Assembly: GCA_902465645.1 (NCBI GenBank)
Contig: CABQNX010000007.1
Location: forward strand, 1-33,971
Length of the DNA stretch: 33,971 nt
Direction of reading: 5' to 3'
Source of the DNA: an uncultured Peptoniphilus sp.
Lineage (GTDB): Bacteria > Bacillota > Clostridia > Tissierellales > Peptoniphilaceae
The number at the start of each line of letters is the position of its first letter. The stretch's first letter is position 1. Both the position numbers and the translations under genes were made by a program. The notes under the pieces were generated by a model. The model was not told the DNA's origin. It saw only the letters and a list, made by a program, of their open reading frames with translations, and ran no database searches. Shown piece by piece: positions 15,821 to 23,209 of this stretch.

Positions 15821-17644
15821 TTATTTATTTTTCTTTGATTTATATCTAGTTTGTGAATTTAAAATTTTCTTTCTAAGCCTAAACTCGTTAGGTGTAATTT
15901 CTATTAGTTCGTCATCTTCAATAAATTCTAGGGCTTCTTCAAGACTCATCTTTTTTACTGGAGAAAGTCTTAGGGCTTCGTCAGAACCTGATGCCCTTAC
16001 GTTAGTTTGCTTCTTTGACTTAGTAACAGAAACTTCGATTTCAACACCTTTTGGTGATTCACCAACAACTTGTCCTTCGTAAACATCTTCACCTGGCTCA
16101 ACAAATAGGGTTCCACGTTCTTGGGCATTGTTTAGTCCATAAGCTGAAGCAGTACCTGTGTCAAAGGAAACTATAGAAGCATTGACCCTTCTTGGGATAT
16201 CTCCCTTAAATGGTACATAAGATTCAAAGATAGAATTTAGGATTCCAGAACCCTTTGTGTCAGTCAAAAATTCTGTCCTGTAACCAATAAGTCCCCTTGA
16301 TGGAATAATAAATTCAAGTCTTTGGTAACCGCCATTAGGTTCAACAATATTAACAAGTTCTCCCTTTCTCCTGCCAAGCTTTTCTATGACAGAACCTGCG
16401 TAGACATTGTCAACATCTATTGTTACTCTTTCAGTTGGCTCTAACTTTTTACCATTTTCATCTAATTTATAAAGAACTTGTGGCTTAGAAACTTGAAATT
16501 CATAGCCTTCACGTCTCATGTTTTCAATTAAAACAGAAAGGTGGAGTTCTCCCCTACCAGAAACCTTAAAGGAGTCAGTAGTGTCAGTTTCTTCAACTCT
16601 TAGTCCTACGTCAGTTTGTAATTCTCTGTCAAGTCTTGCCTTGATTTGTCTTGAAGTCAAGAACTTACCTACCCTTCCTGCGAAAGGTGAGTCATTTACA
16701 GAGAAGTTCATGGAAATTGTTGGCTCAGAAATTTTTACAAACTCAAGAGCTTCTGTGTCTTCTGTTGAAGCAATTGTATCTCCAATGTTGATGTCTTCGA
16801 TACCAGTTACTGCAACAATGGAACCTGACCTTGATGAGTCAACTTCAACCCTATCTAGGCCTTCAAATTCATAAATTTGTGCAATCTTTATGTTTTCTTT
16901 AAAGTCTGGATCTAGTTTATTAACCCTAACAAGTTTGTCGTTTTCATTAATAATACCTTGTTCGATTTTTCCAATACCAATTCTTCCAATGTATTCGTTG
17001 TAATCAATTGTGGAAATCAAAAGTTTGAAAGGTTCGTCGTCTCTTTGTTCTGGTCCTGGAATGTACTTGATAATAGTTTCAAAAAGTGGATCCATATTTT
17101 CCATCTTGTCATCTACATCAAGTGCAGCAATCCCTTGTTTTGCTGATGCAAATACAAAAGGACATTCAAGAACTGATTCATCAGCACCAAGCTCAATAAA
17201 TAAATCAAGAACTTCGTCCACTACTTCAAGTGGTCTTGCTTCTGGTCTATCTACCTTGTTGATGCAGACAATAACTGGAAGGTTAAGTTCAAAGGACTTC
17301 TTTAATACAAACTTAGTTTGTGGCATTGGACCTTCAAAGGCATCTACTAGTAGAACAACGCCGTTTACCATTTTTAAAACACGTTCAACTTCTCCACCGA
17401 AGTCAGCGTGTCCTGGAGTGTCAATAATGTTAATCTTAACTCCATTGTGGTTAACTGCAGTGTTCTTAGAAAGGATAGTGATTCCCCTTTCCTTTTCAAT
17501 GTCGTTGGAGTCCATGACCCTGTCGTTAACCTTTTGGTTTTCCCTAAAGATACCTGATTGTCTTAAAAGAGCATCAACTAGGGTAGTCTTACCATGGTCA
17601 ACGTGGGCAATAATAGCTATATTTCTTATATCTTGTCTTTTCAA
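15821..17644 (-). CDS. typA: Ribosome-associated GTPase TypA/BipA
   Basis: Translational GTPase of 607 residues involved in ribosome assembly and stress adaptation. G1 AHVDHGKTT is at 13-21, G3 DTPGH at 75-79 and G4 NKVD at 129-132. The elongation-factor-like domains follow, with the BipA-type C-terminal domain ('RGTLFVEPGEDVYEGQVVGE'). The start is TTG at 17644, whose product begins exactly where BipA proteins begin (MKRQDIRNIAIIAHVDHG). The ribosome site is poor (GAGATGAG) and the only nearby upstream ATG runs into a stop. First gene of a four-gene unit, just after the hisS terminator. Confidence 0.96.
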   Translation of the reverse strand: MKRQDIRNIAIIAHVDHGKTTLVDALLRQSGIFRENQKVNDRVMDSNDIEKERGITILSKNTAVNHNGVKINIIDTPGHADFGGEVERVLKMVNGVVLLVDAFEGPMPQTKFVLKKSFELNLPVIVCINKVDRPEARPLEVVDEVLDLFIELGADESVLECPFVFASAKQGIAALDVDDKMENMDPLFETIIKYIPGPEQRDDEPFKLLISTIDYNEYIGRIGIGKIEQGIINENDKLVRVNKLDPDFKENIKIAQIYEFEGLDRVEVDSSRSGSIVAVTGIEDINIGDTIASTEDTEALEFVKISEPTISMNFSVNDSPFAGRVGKFLTSRQIKARLDRELQTDVGLRVEETDTTDSFKVSGRGELHLSVLIENMRREGYEFQVSKPQVLYKLDENGKKLEPTERVTIDVDNVYAGSVIEKLGRRKGELVNIVEPNGGYQRLEFIIPSRGLIGYRTEFLTDTKGSGILNSIFESYVPFKGDIPRRVNASIVSFDTGTASAYGLNNAQERGTLFVEPGEDVYEGQVVGESPKGVEIEVSVTKSKKQTNVRASGSDEALRLSPVKKMSLEEALEFIEDDELIEITPNEFRLRKKILNSQTRYKSKKNK

Positions 17645-17678
17645 AAAATCTCATCTCATTTCTTCATGTTTCTATCCT

Positions 17679-17707
17679 ATTTTAAGCTTAAATAAAAAAA
17701 AGTGCAA
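17679..17707 (-). promoter_or_regulatory. Possible promoter of the typA unit
   Basis: -35 TTGCAC (17707-17702), 17-base spacer, -10 TAAAAT (17684-17679), overlapping the T tract of the hisS terminator. Confidence 0.45.
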
Positions 17708-17708
17708 C

Positions 17709-17749
17709 AAAAAAGACCTATAAACTGTGAAATTATCAGTTTATAAGTC
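17709..17749 (-). terminator. Rho-independent terminator of hisS
   Basis: A 13-base stem: GACCTATAAACTG (17715-17727) with CAGTTTATAAGTC (17737-17749), containing one wobble. It is followed by TTTTTT on the minus strand. Its outer edge directly abuts the structured element that begins at 17751. Confidence 0.9.
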
Positions 17750-17750
17750 T

Positions 17751-17966
17751 AATGGTAACGACAATCGTGACGAGTCACGATTGGAGTGGTATAGTTGTAC
17801 ATGGATTTTTGCAAGCAAAAATTCATGGGCAAGACTTAGTAAGCTTGCAAGCAAGCAACTTAAGTCTTAGCCAACGACCGAAGGGAAGTTTGAGTAGATG
17901 AAGAACCTTATGCAGGGAACAAGTCTGATACGATTGAATAATGAGTATCAGACTTGTGACTCGCAC
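17751..17966 (+). ncRNA. Structured element B: putative HEARO/omega-RNA-like RNA without ORF
   Basis: A 216-base non-coding element between the hisS terminator and a duplicate of the hisS tail. In plus-strand order: block AATGGTAACGACAAT; a 10-bp hairpin (17762-17783, loop GA); GGAGTGGT; a long hairpin (CATGGATTTTTGC with GCAAAAATTCATG); a second hairpin closed by AAGACTTA/TAAGTCTT; block CGACCGAAGGGAAG; GATGAAGAACC; and a terminal 13-bp hairpin (ACAAGTCTGATAC/GTATCAGACTTGT). The blocks resemble, from memory, HEARO, the omega RNA of IsrB-type elements, hence the strand given. No nuclease or transposase gene is present. The right edge is uncertain because the hisS tail follows in both copies. 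Confidence 0.5.
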
Positions 17967-18035
17967 CTATTTCTTAAACCTTTCAACCAACTCATCAAAA
18001 GTAACTTCTTCTTGGTCTCCTGTCTTCATATCCTT
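17875..18035. repeat. 161-base direct repeat, copy 1
   Basis: Matches 18091-18251 over 161 bases with one difference (A at 17881, C at 18097). It spans the right part of the structured element plus the last 69 bases of hisS. Confidence 0.97.
17967..18035 (-). pseudogene. hisS: Duplicated 3' tail of hisS (22 codons plus stop)
   Basis: Identical to hisS positions 18183-18251 and encodes KDMKTGDQEEVTFDELVERF then KK and stop. It is cut from the rest of hisS by element A. Upstream it is joined to the end of element A (CATTA followed by AAGGATATG), so an in-frame reading runs back into the element. That reading is not a real protein. It has no start codon with a ribosome site and is best seen as a gene remnant or a carried-along gene end. 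Confidence 0.93.
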
Positions 18036-18036
18036 T

Positions 18037-18182
18037 AATGGTAACGACAATAGCAACGAGTTGCTATTGGAGTGGTCTTCACTACGAAAACGACCGCAGG
18101 GAAGTTTGAGTAGATGAAGAACCTTATGCAGGGAACAAGTCTGATACGATTGAATAATGAGTATCAGACTTGTGACTCGCAC
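18037..18182 (+). ncRNA. Structured element A: shorter HEARO/omega-RNA-like copy
   Basis: 146 bases with the same order of conserved blocks as element B: AATGGTAACGACAAT, a 10-bp hairpin, GGAGTGGT, CGACCGCAGGGAAG, GATGAAGAACC and the terminal 13-bp hairpin. Only 14 bases (CTTCACTACGAAAA) replace the 84-base double-hairpin region of B. The first hairpin arms read CAATAGCAAC/GTTGCTATTG here and CAATCGTGAC/GTCACGATTG in B, so pairing is kept by changes on both sides. It lies directly after the true hisS stop codon when read on the minus strand. Confidence 0.5.
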
Positions 18183-18251
18183 CTATTTCTTAAACCTTTC
18201 AACCAACTCATCAAAAGTAACTTCTTCTTGGTCTCCTGTCTTCATATCCTT
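18091..18251. repeat. 161-base direct repeat, copy 2
   Basis: Partner of 17875-18035. This copy contains the authentic end of hisS; sequence identity stops at 18252, where hisS continues. Confidence 0.97.
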
Positions 18252-19490
18252 CAAACTATATTTTCTAGACTTTATTTCTTCTTCGCCAAGAACTATTACA
18301 TAGTCAACCTTTGTTTGGTCTGCATACTTAAATTTCTTCTTTAATTTTGCAAATTCTGTGTAAACAGAAACTCTTACTCCCTTTTCCCTAAGTTCACTTA
18401 GAAGTTTTATTCCATCGTGAACGCAGTCATCCATTGGGATGATTAATAAATCAACTAAGGACTTTTCTTCACTAGAAATTATCTTTGCTTCATTTAATTG
18501 ATAGAAAAGTCTTGAAAGTCCAATGGAAATTCCAACTCCTGGTAGAGTCTTGTCTGTGTAATAGCTTGCAAGGTCTTCATATCTACCACCAGAGCAAACT
18601 GATCCAATCTTTGGATAATTATCAAGAGTTGTTTCATAAACTGTGCCTGTATAATAGTCAAGTCCTCTTGCAATCTTAAGGTCGATATCGAAGCAGTCTT
18701 CGTCTATGCCAAAGTCTCTCATGTAGCCAATAACTTGTGTGAGTTCATCAAGACCTTCTTGGAAGATTTCATCTTCAATTTTTAAGTCTCTCAATTGTTC
18801 AAGAATTTCATCTACGGTCCCATCAATTTTTATAAATTCTAGGATTTTTTCTCCAGAGTCTCTTCCTATTCCATTTTCTCCCAATTCTTCGAGAACTTTT
18901 TCTTCGCCAATCTTATCTAGCTTATCTACTGTTCTCAAGACATTCATTGAGTCTTCAATGCCAAGTGATGAGAAGAAGCCCTTTAAGATTTTTCTATTGT
19001 TTAGGTGGATTGTAAAATCTGTAAAGCCCAGGTCCTTAAAAGTGTGGAAGATTACTACTGGGAACTCTGCATCATTTACAAGGGAAAGTTCTCCCATGCC
19101 AATTGTGTCAATATCACATTGGTAAAACTCTCTAAATCTTCCCTTTTGAGCCTTTTCTCCTCTGTAGACCTTTCCTATTTGATATCTCTTAAAAGGAAAG
19201 GATAAGTCGTTCATGTGCTCTACAGTGTATCTTGCTAGGGGAACTGTTAAGTCAAACCTAAGGCTCATGTCTGTGTCGCCCTTTGAGAACCTATAGATTT
19301 GTTTTTCAGTTTCTCCACCGCCCTTTGCAAGTAGGACTTCAGATTTTTCTATAACTGGAGTATCTATGGGCAAAAAGCCGTGCTTTTCAAAATTTTTTCT
19401 TATAATGTCTTTCATCTCATTAAAGAGAATTTGATCCTTCGGTAGTAGTTCCATAAAACCTGGAAGGGTTGATGGTTTTACAATTGTCAT
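18183..19490 (-). CDS. hisS: Histidyl-tRNA synthetase
   Basis: Class II synthetase of 435 residues that charges tRNA-His in the cytoplasm. The catalytic core shows motif 2 'KGRFREFYQCDID' near residues 115-127 and the histidine-binding motif 'ARGLDYYTGTVYE' near 270-282. The anticodon-binding domain follows. AGGAGTGATATT precedes the ATG. The gene is intact: the structured element A sits immediately after its TAG stop, and the last 22 codons are duplicated beyond it. The terminator is at 17709-17749, so the hisS transcript should carry both elements, in antisense, in its 3' untranslated region. Confidence 0.97.
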   Translation of the reverse strand: MTIVKPSTLPGFMELLPKDQILFNEMKDIIRKNFEKHGFLPIDTPVIEKSEVLLAKGGGETEKQIYRFSKGDTDMSLRFDLTVPLARYTVEHMNDLSFPFKRYQIGKVYRGEKAQKGRFREFYQCDIDTIGMGELSLVNDAEFPVVIFHTFKDLGFTDFTIHLNNRKILKGFFSSLGIEDSMNVLRTVDKLDKIGEEKVLEELGENGIGRDSGEKILEFIKIDGTVDEILEQLRDLKIEDEIFQEGLDELTQVIGYMRDFGIDEDCFDIDLKIARGLDYYTGTVYETTLDNYPKIGSVCSGGRYEDLASYYTDKTLPGVGISIGLSRLFYQLNEAKIISSEEKSLVDLLIIPMDDCVHDGIKLLSELREKGVRVSVYTEFAKLKKKFKYADQTKVDYVIVLGEEEIKSRKYSLKDMKTGDQEEVTFDELVERFKK

Positions 19491-19598
19491 AATATCACTC
19501 CTGTTTATTAATTTAGTATTTCTTCTTATTAATTATTTTTATTTTATCACATTTATCAGTCTTTTTGTACTTTTGTATGATAATATAGGAAAGTTTTC

Positions 19599-19627
19599 TT
19601 GATTTAAGATTTTCAATCAATTATAAT
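19599..19627 (+). promoter_or_regulatory. Promoter of gltS with inverted repeat in the spacer
   Basis: -35 TTGATT (19599-19604), 17-base spacer, perfect -10 TATAAT (19622-19627). TTGATT is repeated inverted as AATCAA within the spacer (19615-19620), a possible operator. Confidence 0.75.
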
Positions 19628-19635
19628 TATATGGA

Positions 19636-19673
19636 ATTAATATTATTAATCTATGCTAATTAATAGTATTAAT
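19636..19673 (+). promoter_or_regulatory. 15-bp inverted repeat in the gltS leader
   Basis: ATTAATATTATTAAT (19636-19650) and ATTAATAGTATTAAT (19659-19673) pair over 15 positions with one G-U, around an 8-base loop. It lies at about +3 to +40 of the expected transcript, upstream of the GGAGG site. It could be an operator or an RNA hairpin. Confidence 0.55.
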
Positions 19674-19701
19674 TTAAAAAATATTTTTTTGGAGGAAAAA
19701 G

Positions 19702-20925
19702 ATGGAAAGAATGGTAATCGAGTTCGGCATGTTCGAAACTCTACTACTTGGCGTATTAGCCATTTATCTGGGAGATTTCATGAGAAAGAAATTCCCTGTC
19801 CTAGTTAAGTACTGTCTGCCTTCAGCCGTCGTTGGTGGCACTATTGTATCTATTATAACTATGATTTTATACTACGCAGGCATTATGGAACCTAACTTTG
19901 ACTTTAAGACAGTTAACACTTTATTCTATTGTCTATTCTTTGCGGCTAGTGGAGCTGCAGCCAGCCTCTCACTTTTAAAACAAGGTGGAAAACTTGTAGT
20001 TATCTTTGCAGCCTTAGCTGCCCTACTTGCTGCTTGTCAAAACGCAGTTGCACTTGGAGTTGGTAATGCTATGGGAGTTCATCCACTAATCTCAATGATG
20101 ACTGGTTCAATACCAATGACTGGTGGACACGGTAACGCAGCAAGTTTCGCACCAATAGCTGTTAAAGCTGGTCAATCTGCTGCTATGGAAGTTGCTATTG
20201 CATCTGCAACTTTTGGACTAATTGCAGGTTCACTTATTGGGGGACCTTATGGTAACTTCATAGTTAAAAGATTTGGATTTGAAGATCCAGAACTAGACAA
20301 TCAAGATACAACTATTGTTGATACTGCTAAGACTGTTATGATGAACAAGAAGACAATGGTTTCTTCTGTCAATATGTTGGTCTTTGCTTGTGGTCTTGGT
20401 CAATTATTTTTCTTAGGTCTACAAAAGACTGGAGCTAATATTCCAATTCACGTTTGCTCTATGCTTGGTGGTATCCTTGTAAGAGTCTTTCTTGACAAGA
20501 CTGGAAGATCCGAAGATTCACTTCTAGAAGCAATTGATACTGTAGGAGATTTCTCTCTTGCACTATTCGTATCTATGTCAATTGTAAGTATGAAGTTGTG
20601 GCAACTTGCAGACCTAGGACCTCAACTAATTGTACTTCTTCTTGCACAAATTGTTCTTGTTCTAGCGTTCACATACTTCTTGTCATTTAGACTACTTGGC
20701 AAGAATTACGATGCAGCTGTTATGGCAGTAGGTCACCTTGGCTTCTCAACAGGAGCTGTTCCAGTTTCTATGACTACAATGAAGACAGTTTGTGACAAAT
20801 ATAGATTTTCTAAACTTGCCTTCTTCGTTGTTCCAGTAATTGGTGGATTTATTTCAAACTTTACAAATGCACTAATTATTACAAAATTCTTGGACATTGC
20901 TACAAAAATGGGCATGGGTATGTAA
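19702..20925 (+). CDS. gltS: Sodium/glutamate symporter (GltS family)
   Basis: Membrane carrier of 407 residues with about ten to twelve hydrophobic segments, importing glutamate with sodium. The family motif SIPMTGGHGN is at 136-145 in a reentrant-loop region, and a second similar Gly-rich motif, 'GHLGFSTGAVPVSMTTM', in the C-terminal half gives the two-fold repeat typical of GltS. GGAGG lies six bases before the ATG. It has its own promoter and terminator. In this genome glutamate uptake would feed the 2-hydroxyglutarate pathway, and the sodium gradient could come from glutaconyl-CoA decarboxylase. Confidence 0.93.
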   Translation: MERMVIEFGMFETLLLGVLAIYLGDFMRKKFPVLVKYCLPSAVVGGTIVSIITMILYYAGIMEPNFDFKTVNTLFYCLFFAASGAAASLSLLKQGGKLVVIFAALAALLAACQNAVALGVGNAMGVHPLISMMTGSIPMTGGHGNAASFAPIAVKAGQSAAMEVAIASATFGLIAGSLIGGPYGNFIVKRFGFEDPELDNQDTTIVDTAKTVMMNKKTMVSSVNMLVFACGLGQLFFLGLQKTGANIPIHVCSMLGGILVRVFLDKTGRSEDSLLEAIDTVGDFSLALFVSMSIVSMKLWQLADLGPQLIVLLLAQIVLVLAFTYFLSFRLLGKNYDAAVMAVGHLGFSTGAVPVSMTTMKTVCDKYRFSKLAFFVVPVIGGFISNFTNALIITKFLDIATKMGMGM

Positions 20926-20977
20926 TTTAAAATTTAATAATTCTTAAATAATATTTGAAATTTATTTTTGAAAATGT

Positions 20978-21010
20978 AAAAGGGCTATAGTAAAAACTAT
21001 TAGCCCTTTT
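20978..21010. terminator. Bidirectional terminator between gltS and aldehyde dehydrogenase
   Basis: AAAAGGGCTA..TAGT pairs with ACTA..TAGCCCTTTT around AAAA. Both strands end in a T-rich tract. Confidence 0.87.
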
Positions 21011-21045
21011 CTTATTTTATTATTCTATTTATTTATAAACAATTT

Positions 21046-22530
21046 TTAGTAAAGTCCTGAAGTTTTTTCAGAAGTATCAATAAAGATATTCTTAACTTGA
21101 GAGTAAGCGTCAAGCATCATCTTGTGGTTTTCTCTACCAATACCAGATTTTTTGTAGCCGCCAAAAGGTGCTCCTGCTGGAAGTTGGTTATAAGTGTTAA
21201 CCCAAACTCTACCAGTTTCGATTCCTCTTGCAACTCTTATTGCCTTGTTGATATCTCTTGTCCAAACAGCTCCTGCTAGACCGTAGTCTGAGTCATTTGC
21301 CATCTTAATAACTTCATCTTCGTCTTTGAACTTGATTACAACTGCAACTGGTCCAAAGATTTCTTCTCTTGCAACCTTCATGTCGTTGTCAGCATTTGTG
21401 ATAAGAGTTGGCATAGTGAAGTACCCATTTTCTGTGCCATTCTTTGTAGCCTTTTCTCCACCAACTGCAATAGTTGCTCCTTCTTTTCTAGCAACTTCTA
21501 CATAGCCAAGAACTTTTTCAGTTTGTGATTTATTTACTTGAGCTCCAACTTGTGTGTCTTCTTCCCAAGGTAGTCCAACTTTTATATTCTTGAATTTTTC
21601 GATTGCCTTTTCAACAAATTCATCATAGATATCTTCGTGAACGAAAACTCTTGAACCTGCACAACATACTTGACCTTGGTTAAATAAAATTCCCATAGCA
21701 AGTCCATCTATTGCAAGATCCATGTCGCAGTCATCAAAGAAGATGTTCGCTGACTTACCACCAAGTTCTAGAGTAGCTGGGATTAATTTTTCTGCTGCAG
21801 CTTCTGCAATCTTGTATCCAACTTCAGTTGAACCAGTGAAGGCAAGTTTTGAAAGTCCTTCATGGTGTTGTAGGTATTCACCAGACTTAGATCCAGAACC
21901 TGTTACAACGTTGATAACTCCCTTTGGCACAACATCTTTTATCAACTTCATAAGTTCTAAAAGTGAAAGAGAAGTTGTTGAAGATGGTTTAATTACAACT
22001 GCATCGCCTGCTGCTAGGGCTGGAGACAATTTCCATGCTGCCATTAGGAATGGGAAGTTCCATGGAATAATTTGTCCAACAACTCCAAGTGGTTCACGAA
22101 GAACAATTGATAAAGTGTTGCCATCAATAGCATTTGCAGTTCCTTCTTCAGCTAGGATTGCTCCTGCAAAGTATCTAAAGTGTTCAGATGCTAGTGGAAT
22201 ATCAATATTTCTTGTTTCCCTAATTGGCTTACCATTATCTAGGGTTTCAACCATAGCAAGATGGTCAGCATTTTCATCTATAATATCAGCAATCTTGTTT
22301 AAGATTTTTGCTCTCTCGTATCTATTTGTCTTCTTGTATTCATTGAAGCCTTCCCAAGCTGCCTTAACAGCCTTATCTACATCAGCTTCAGATGCTTGGG
22401 CAATTGATGCTAGTTTTTCGCCATCCGCTGGACAAAATACATCTAAGCTATCTCCATTTTCACTTTCAACAAACTCTCCGCCAATAAATAGGCCATACTT
22501 TTTATCTAAATTAATGTTTGGTTTAGTCAT
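21046..22530 (-). CDS. NAD(P)-dependent aldehyde dehydrogenase
   Basis: Soluble oxidoreductase of 494 residues, full family length. It oxidises an aldehyde to the acid, or to acetate in acetaldehyde-type members. Key residues are present: Asn158 (PWNFP), Glu255 (LELGGKS) and the catalytic Cys289 in NQGQVCCAGSR. The C-terminal 'PFGGYKKSGIGRE' is typical. AAGGAG precedes the ATG. It is a single-gene unit; a perfect 12-bp palindrome (22571-22582) in its upstream region could be an operator. The aldehyde is unknown; resemblance is to acetaldehyde/lactaldehyde-type enzymes. Confidence 0.93.
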   Translation of the reverse strand: MTKPNINLDKKYGLFIGGEFVESENGDSLDVFCPADGEKLASIAQASEADVDKAVKAAWEGFNEYKKTNRYERAKILNKIADIIDENADHLAMVETLDNGKPIRETRNIDIPLASEHFRYFAGAILAEEGTANAIDGNTLSIVLREPLGVVGQIIPWNFPFLMAAWKLSPALAAGDAVVIKPSSTTSLSLLELMKLIKDVVPKGVINVVTGSGSKSGEYLQHHEGLSKLAFTGSTEVGYKIAEAAAEKLIPATLELGGKSANIFFDDCDMDLAIDGLAMGILFNQGQVCCAGSRVFVHEDIYDEFVEKAIEKFKNIKVGLPWEEDTQVGAQVNKSQTEKVLGYVEVARKEGATIAVGGEKATKNGTENGYFTMPTLITNADNDMKVAREEIFGPVAVVIKFKDEDEVIKMANDSDYGLAGAVWTRDINKAIRVARGIETGRVWVNTYNQLPAGAPFGGYKKSGIGRENHKMMLDAYSQVKNIFIDTSEKTSGLY

Positions 22531-22570
22531 TTTACACTCCTTATTTTACTTTAATGTAACATATAAAGCT

Positions 22571-22582
22571 TTCATATATGAA
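22571..22582. promoter_or_regulatory. 12-bp palindrome upstream of the aldehyde dehydrogenase gene
   Basis: TTCATATATGAA is self-complementary and lies about 40 bases before the start codon. A -10/-35 pair could not be fixed with confidence. Confidence 0.4.
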
Positions 22583-22667
22583 TTACCCCCTCATAATTAA
22601 TTTAAAACTTCTTAAAGTAGATTTTTAATTTTTTACTTAGAGAAAATTATAAGCTTTCATTCACTAA

Positions 22668-22692
22668 AAAAAGACTCTTTAAGAGCCTTTTT
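22668..22692 (-). terminator. Terminator of the DUF2975 unit
   Basis: On the minus strand AAAAAGGCTC pairs with GAGTCTTTTT (one wobble) around TTAAA, ending in a T run. Confidence 0.75.
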
Positions 22693-22729
22693 ATAAAAAT
22701 TCTAATTGATTTTCTTTATCAAATTTACT

Positions 22730-23209
22730 CTAAGTATCCCATTCTAAAAATAAAATTTCTCCCTTATCCTCATCAAGTATTAGGGCTACAAAATTTCCAT
22801 ACATACCTGCAAAGACATATTCTGAAGTCGGTTTGAAATAAATTTCATTGTTTAAATCAAGAGAAGGATCAAATCCCCTCTTCTTAACTTGTAAGTAACA
22901 GGTTTCTATTTGGGATAGTTTGTTATCATCCTTTGCAACATAATAATTTTTTAAAGACTTTTTTATCTCTTCACTATCATTCTTATCAAAGGAAAATAAA
23001 ATTGCAGCCTCTCCATCTCCGTGGAAGCTTGGCTCCTTATAAAGTTCCCTTTCCCTCTTCACAGACTTGGGAAATCTAATCCCAAATTCATTTTCCACTT
23101 CCTTTACTGCCTGGTCTCTTGGGTCAGACAAGAAGTATAAAGGGGGTATGGCAGCTAGAAAAATTATAAACATTGTAATTAAAACTCTTTTAAATTTTTT
23201 ATCCTTCAT
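22730..23209 (-). CDS. Hypothetical membrane-anchored protein (159 aa)
   Basis: Unrecognised. One hydrophobic segment (about residues 10-27, 'VLITMFIIFLAAIPPLYFL') after a basic start (MKDKKFKR) suggests a single-pass or signal-anchored protein with an extracytoplasmic C-terminal domain. I choose ATG 23209 because GAGGGTG lies six bases before it; another in-frame ATG lies six bases upstream. The start overlaps the end of the HTH gene by 11 bases, so it is the last, coupled gene of a three-gene unit with DUF2975 and its regulator. No domain was recognised. Confidence 0.6.
   Translation of the reverse strand: MKDKKFKRVLITMFIIFLAAIPPLYFLSDPRDQAVKEVENEFGIRFPKSVKRERELYKEPSFHGDGEAAILFSFDKNDSEEIKKSLKNYYVAKDDNKLSQIETCYLQVKKRGFDPSLDLNNEIYFKPTSEYVFAGMYGNFVALILDEDKGEILFLEWDT

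Noticed and set aside
17967..18182. A 71-codon minus-strand reading that fuses element A to the hisS tail.
   Set aside because: Its N-terminal part is the antisense of the structured RNA blocks, it has no ribosome site, and its C-terminus is simply the duplicated hisS end.
17751..18182. Group II intron, because the minus strand begins GTGCG right after the hisS stop.
   Set aside because: No domain V-like hairpin or reverse transcriptase was seen, and the far end does not look like an intron 3' end. The match to the intron start is only five bases.
17751..18251. CRISPR array or simple tandem repeat.
   Set aside because: Only two units with unequal lengths, diverged left parts and a host gene end between them; there is no repeat-spacer regularity.
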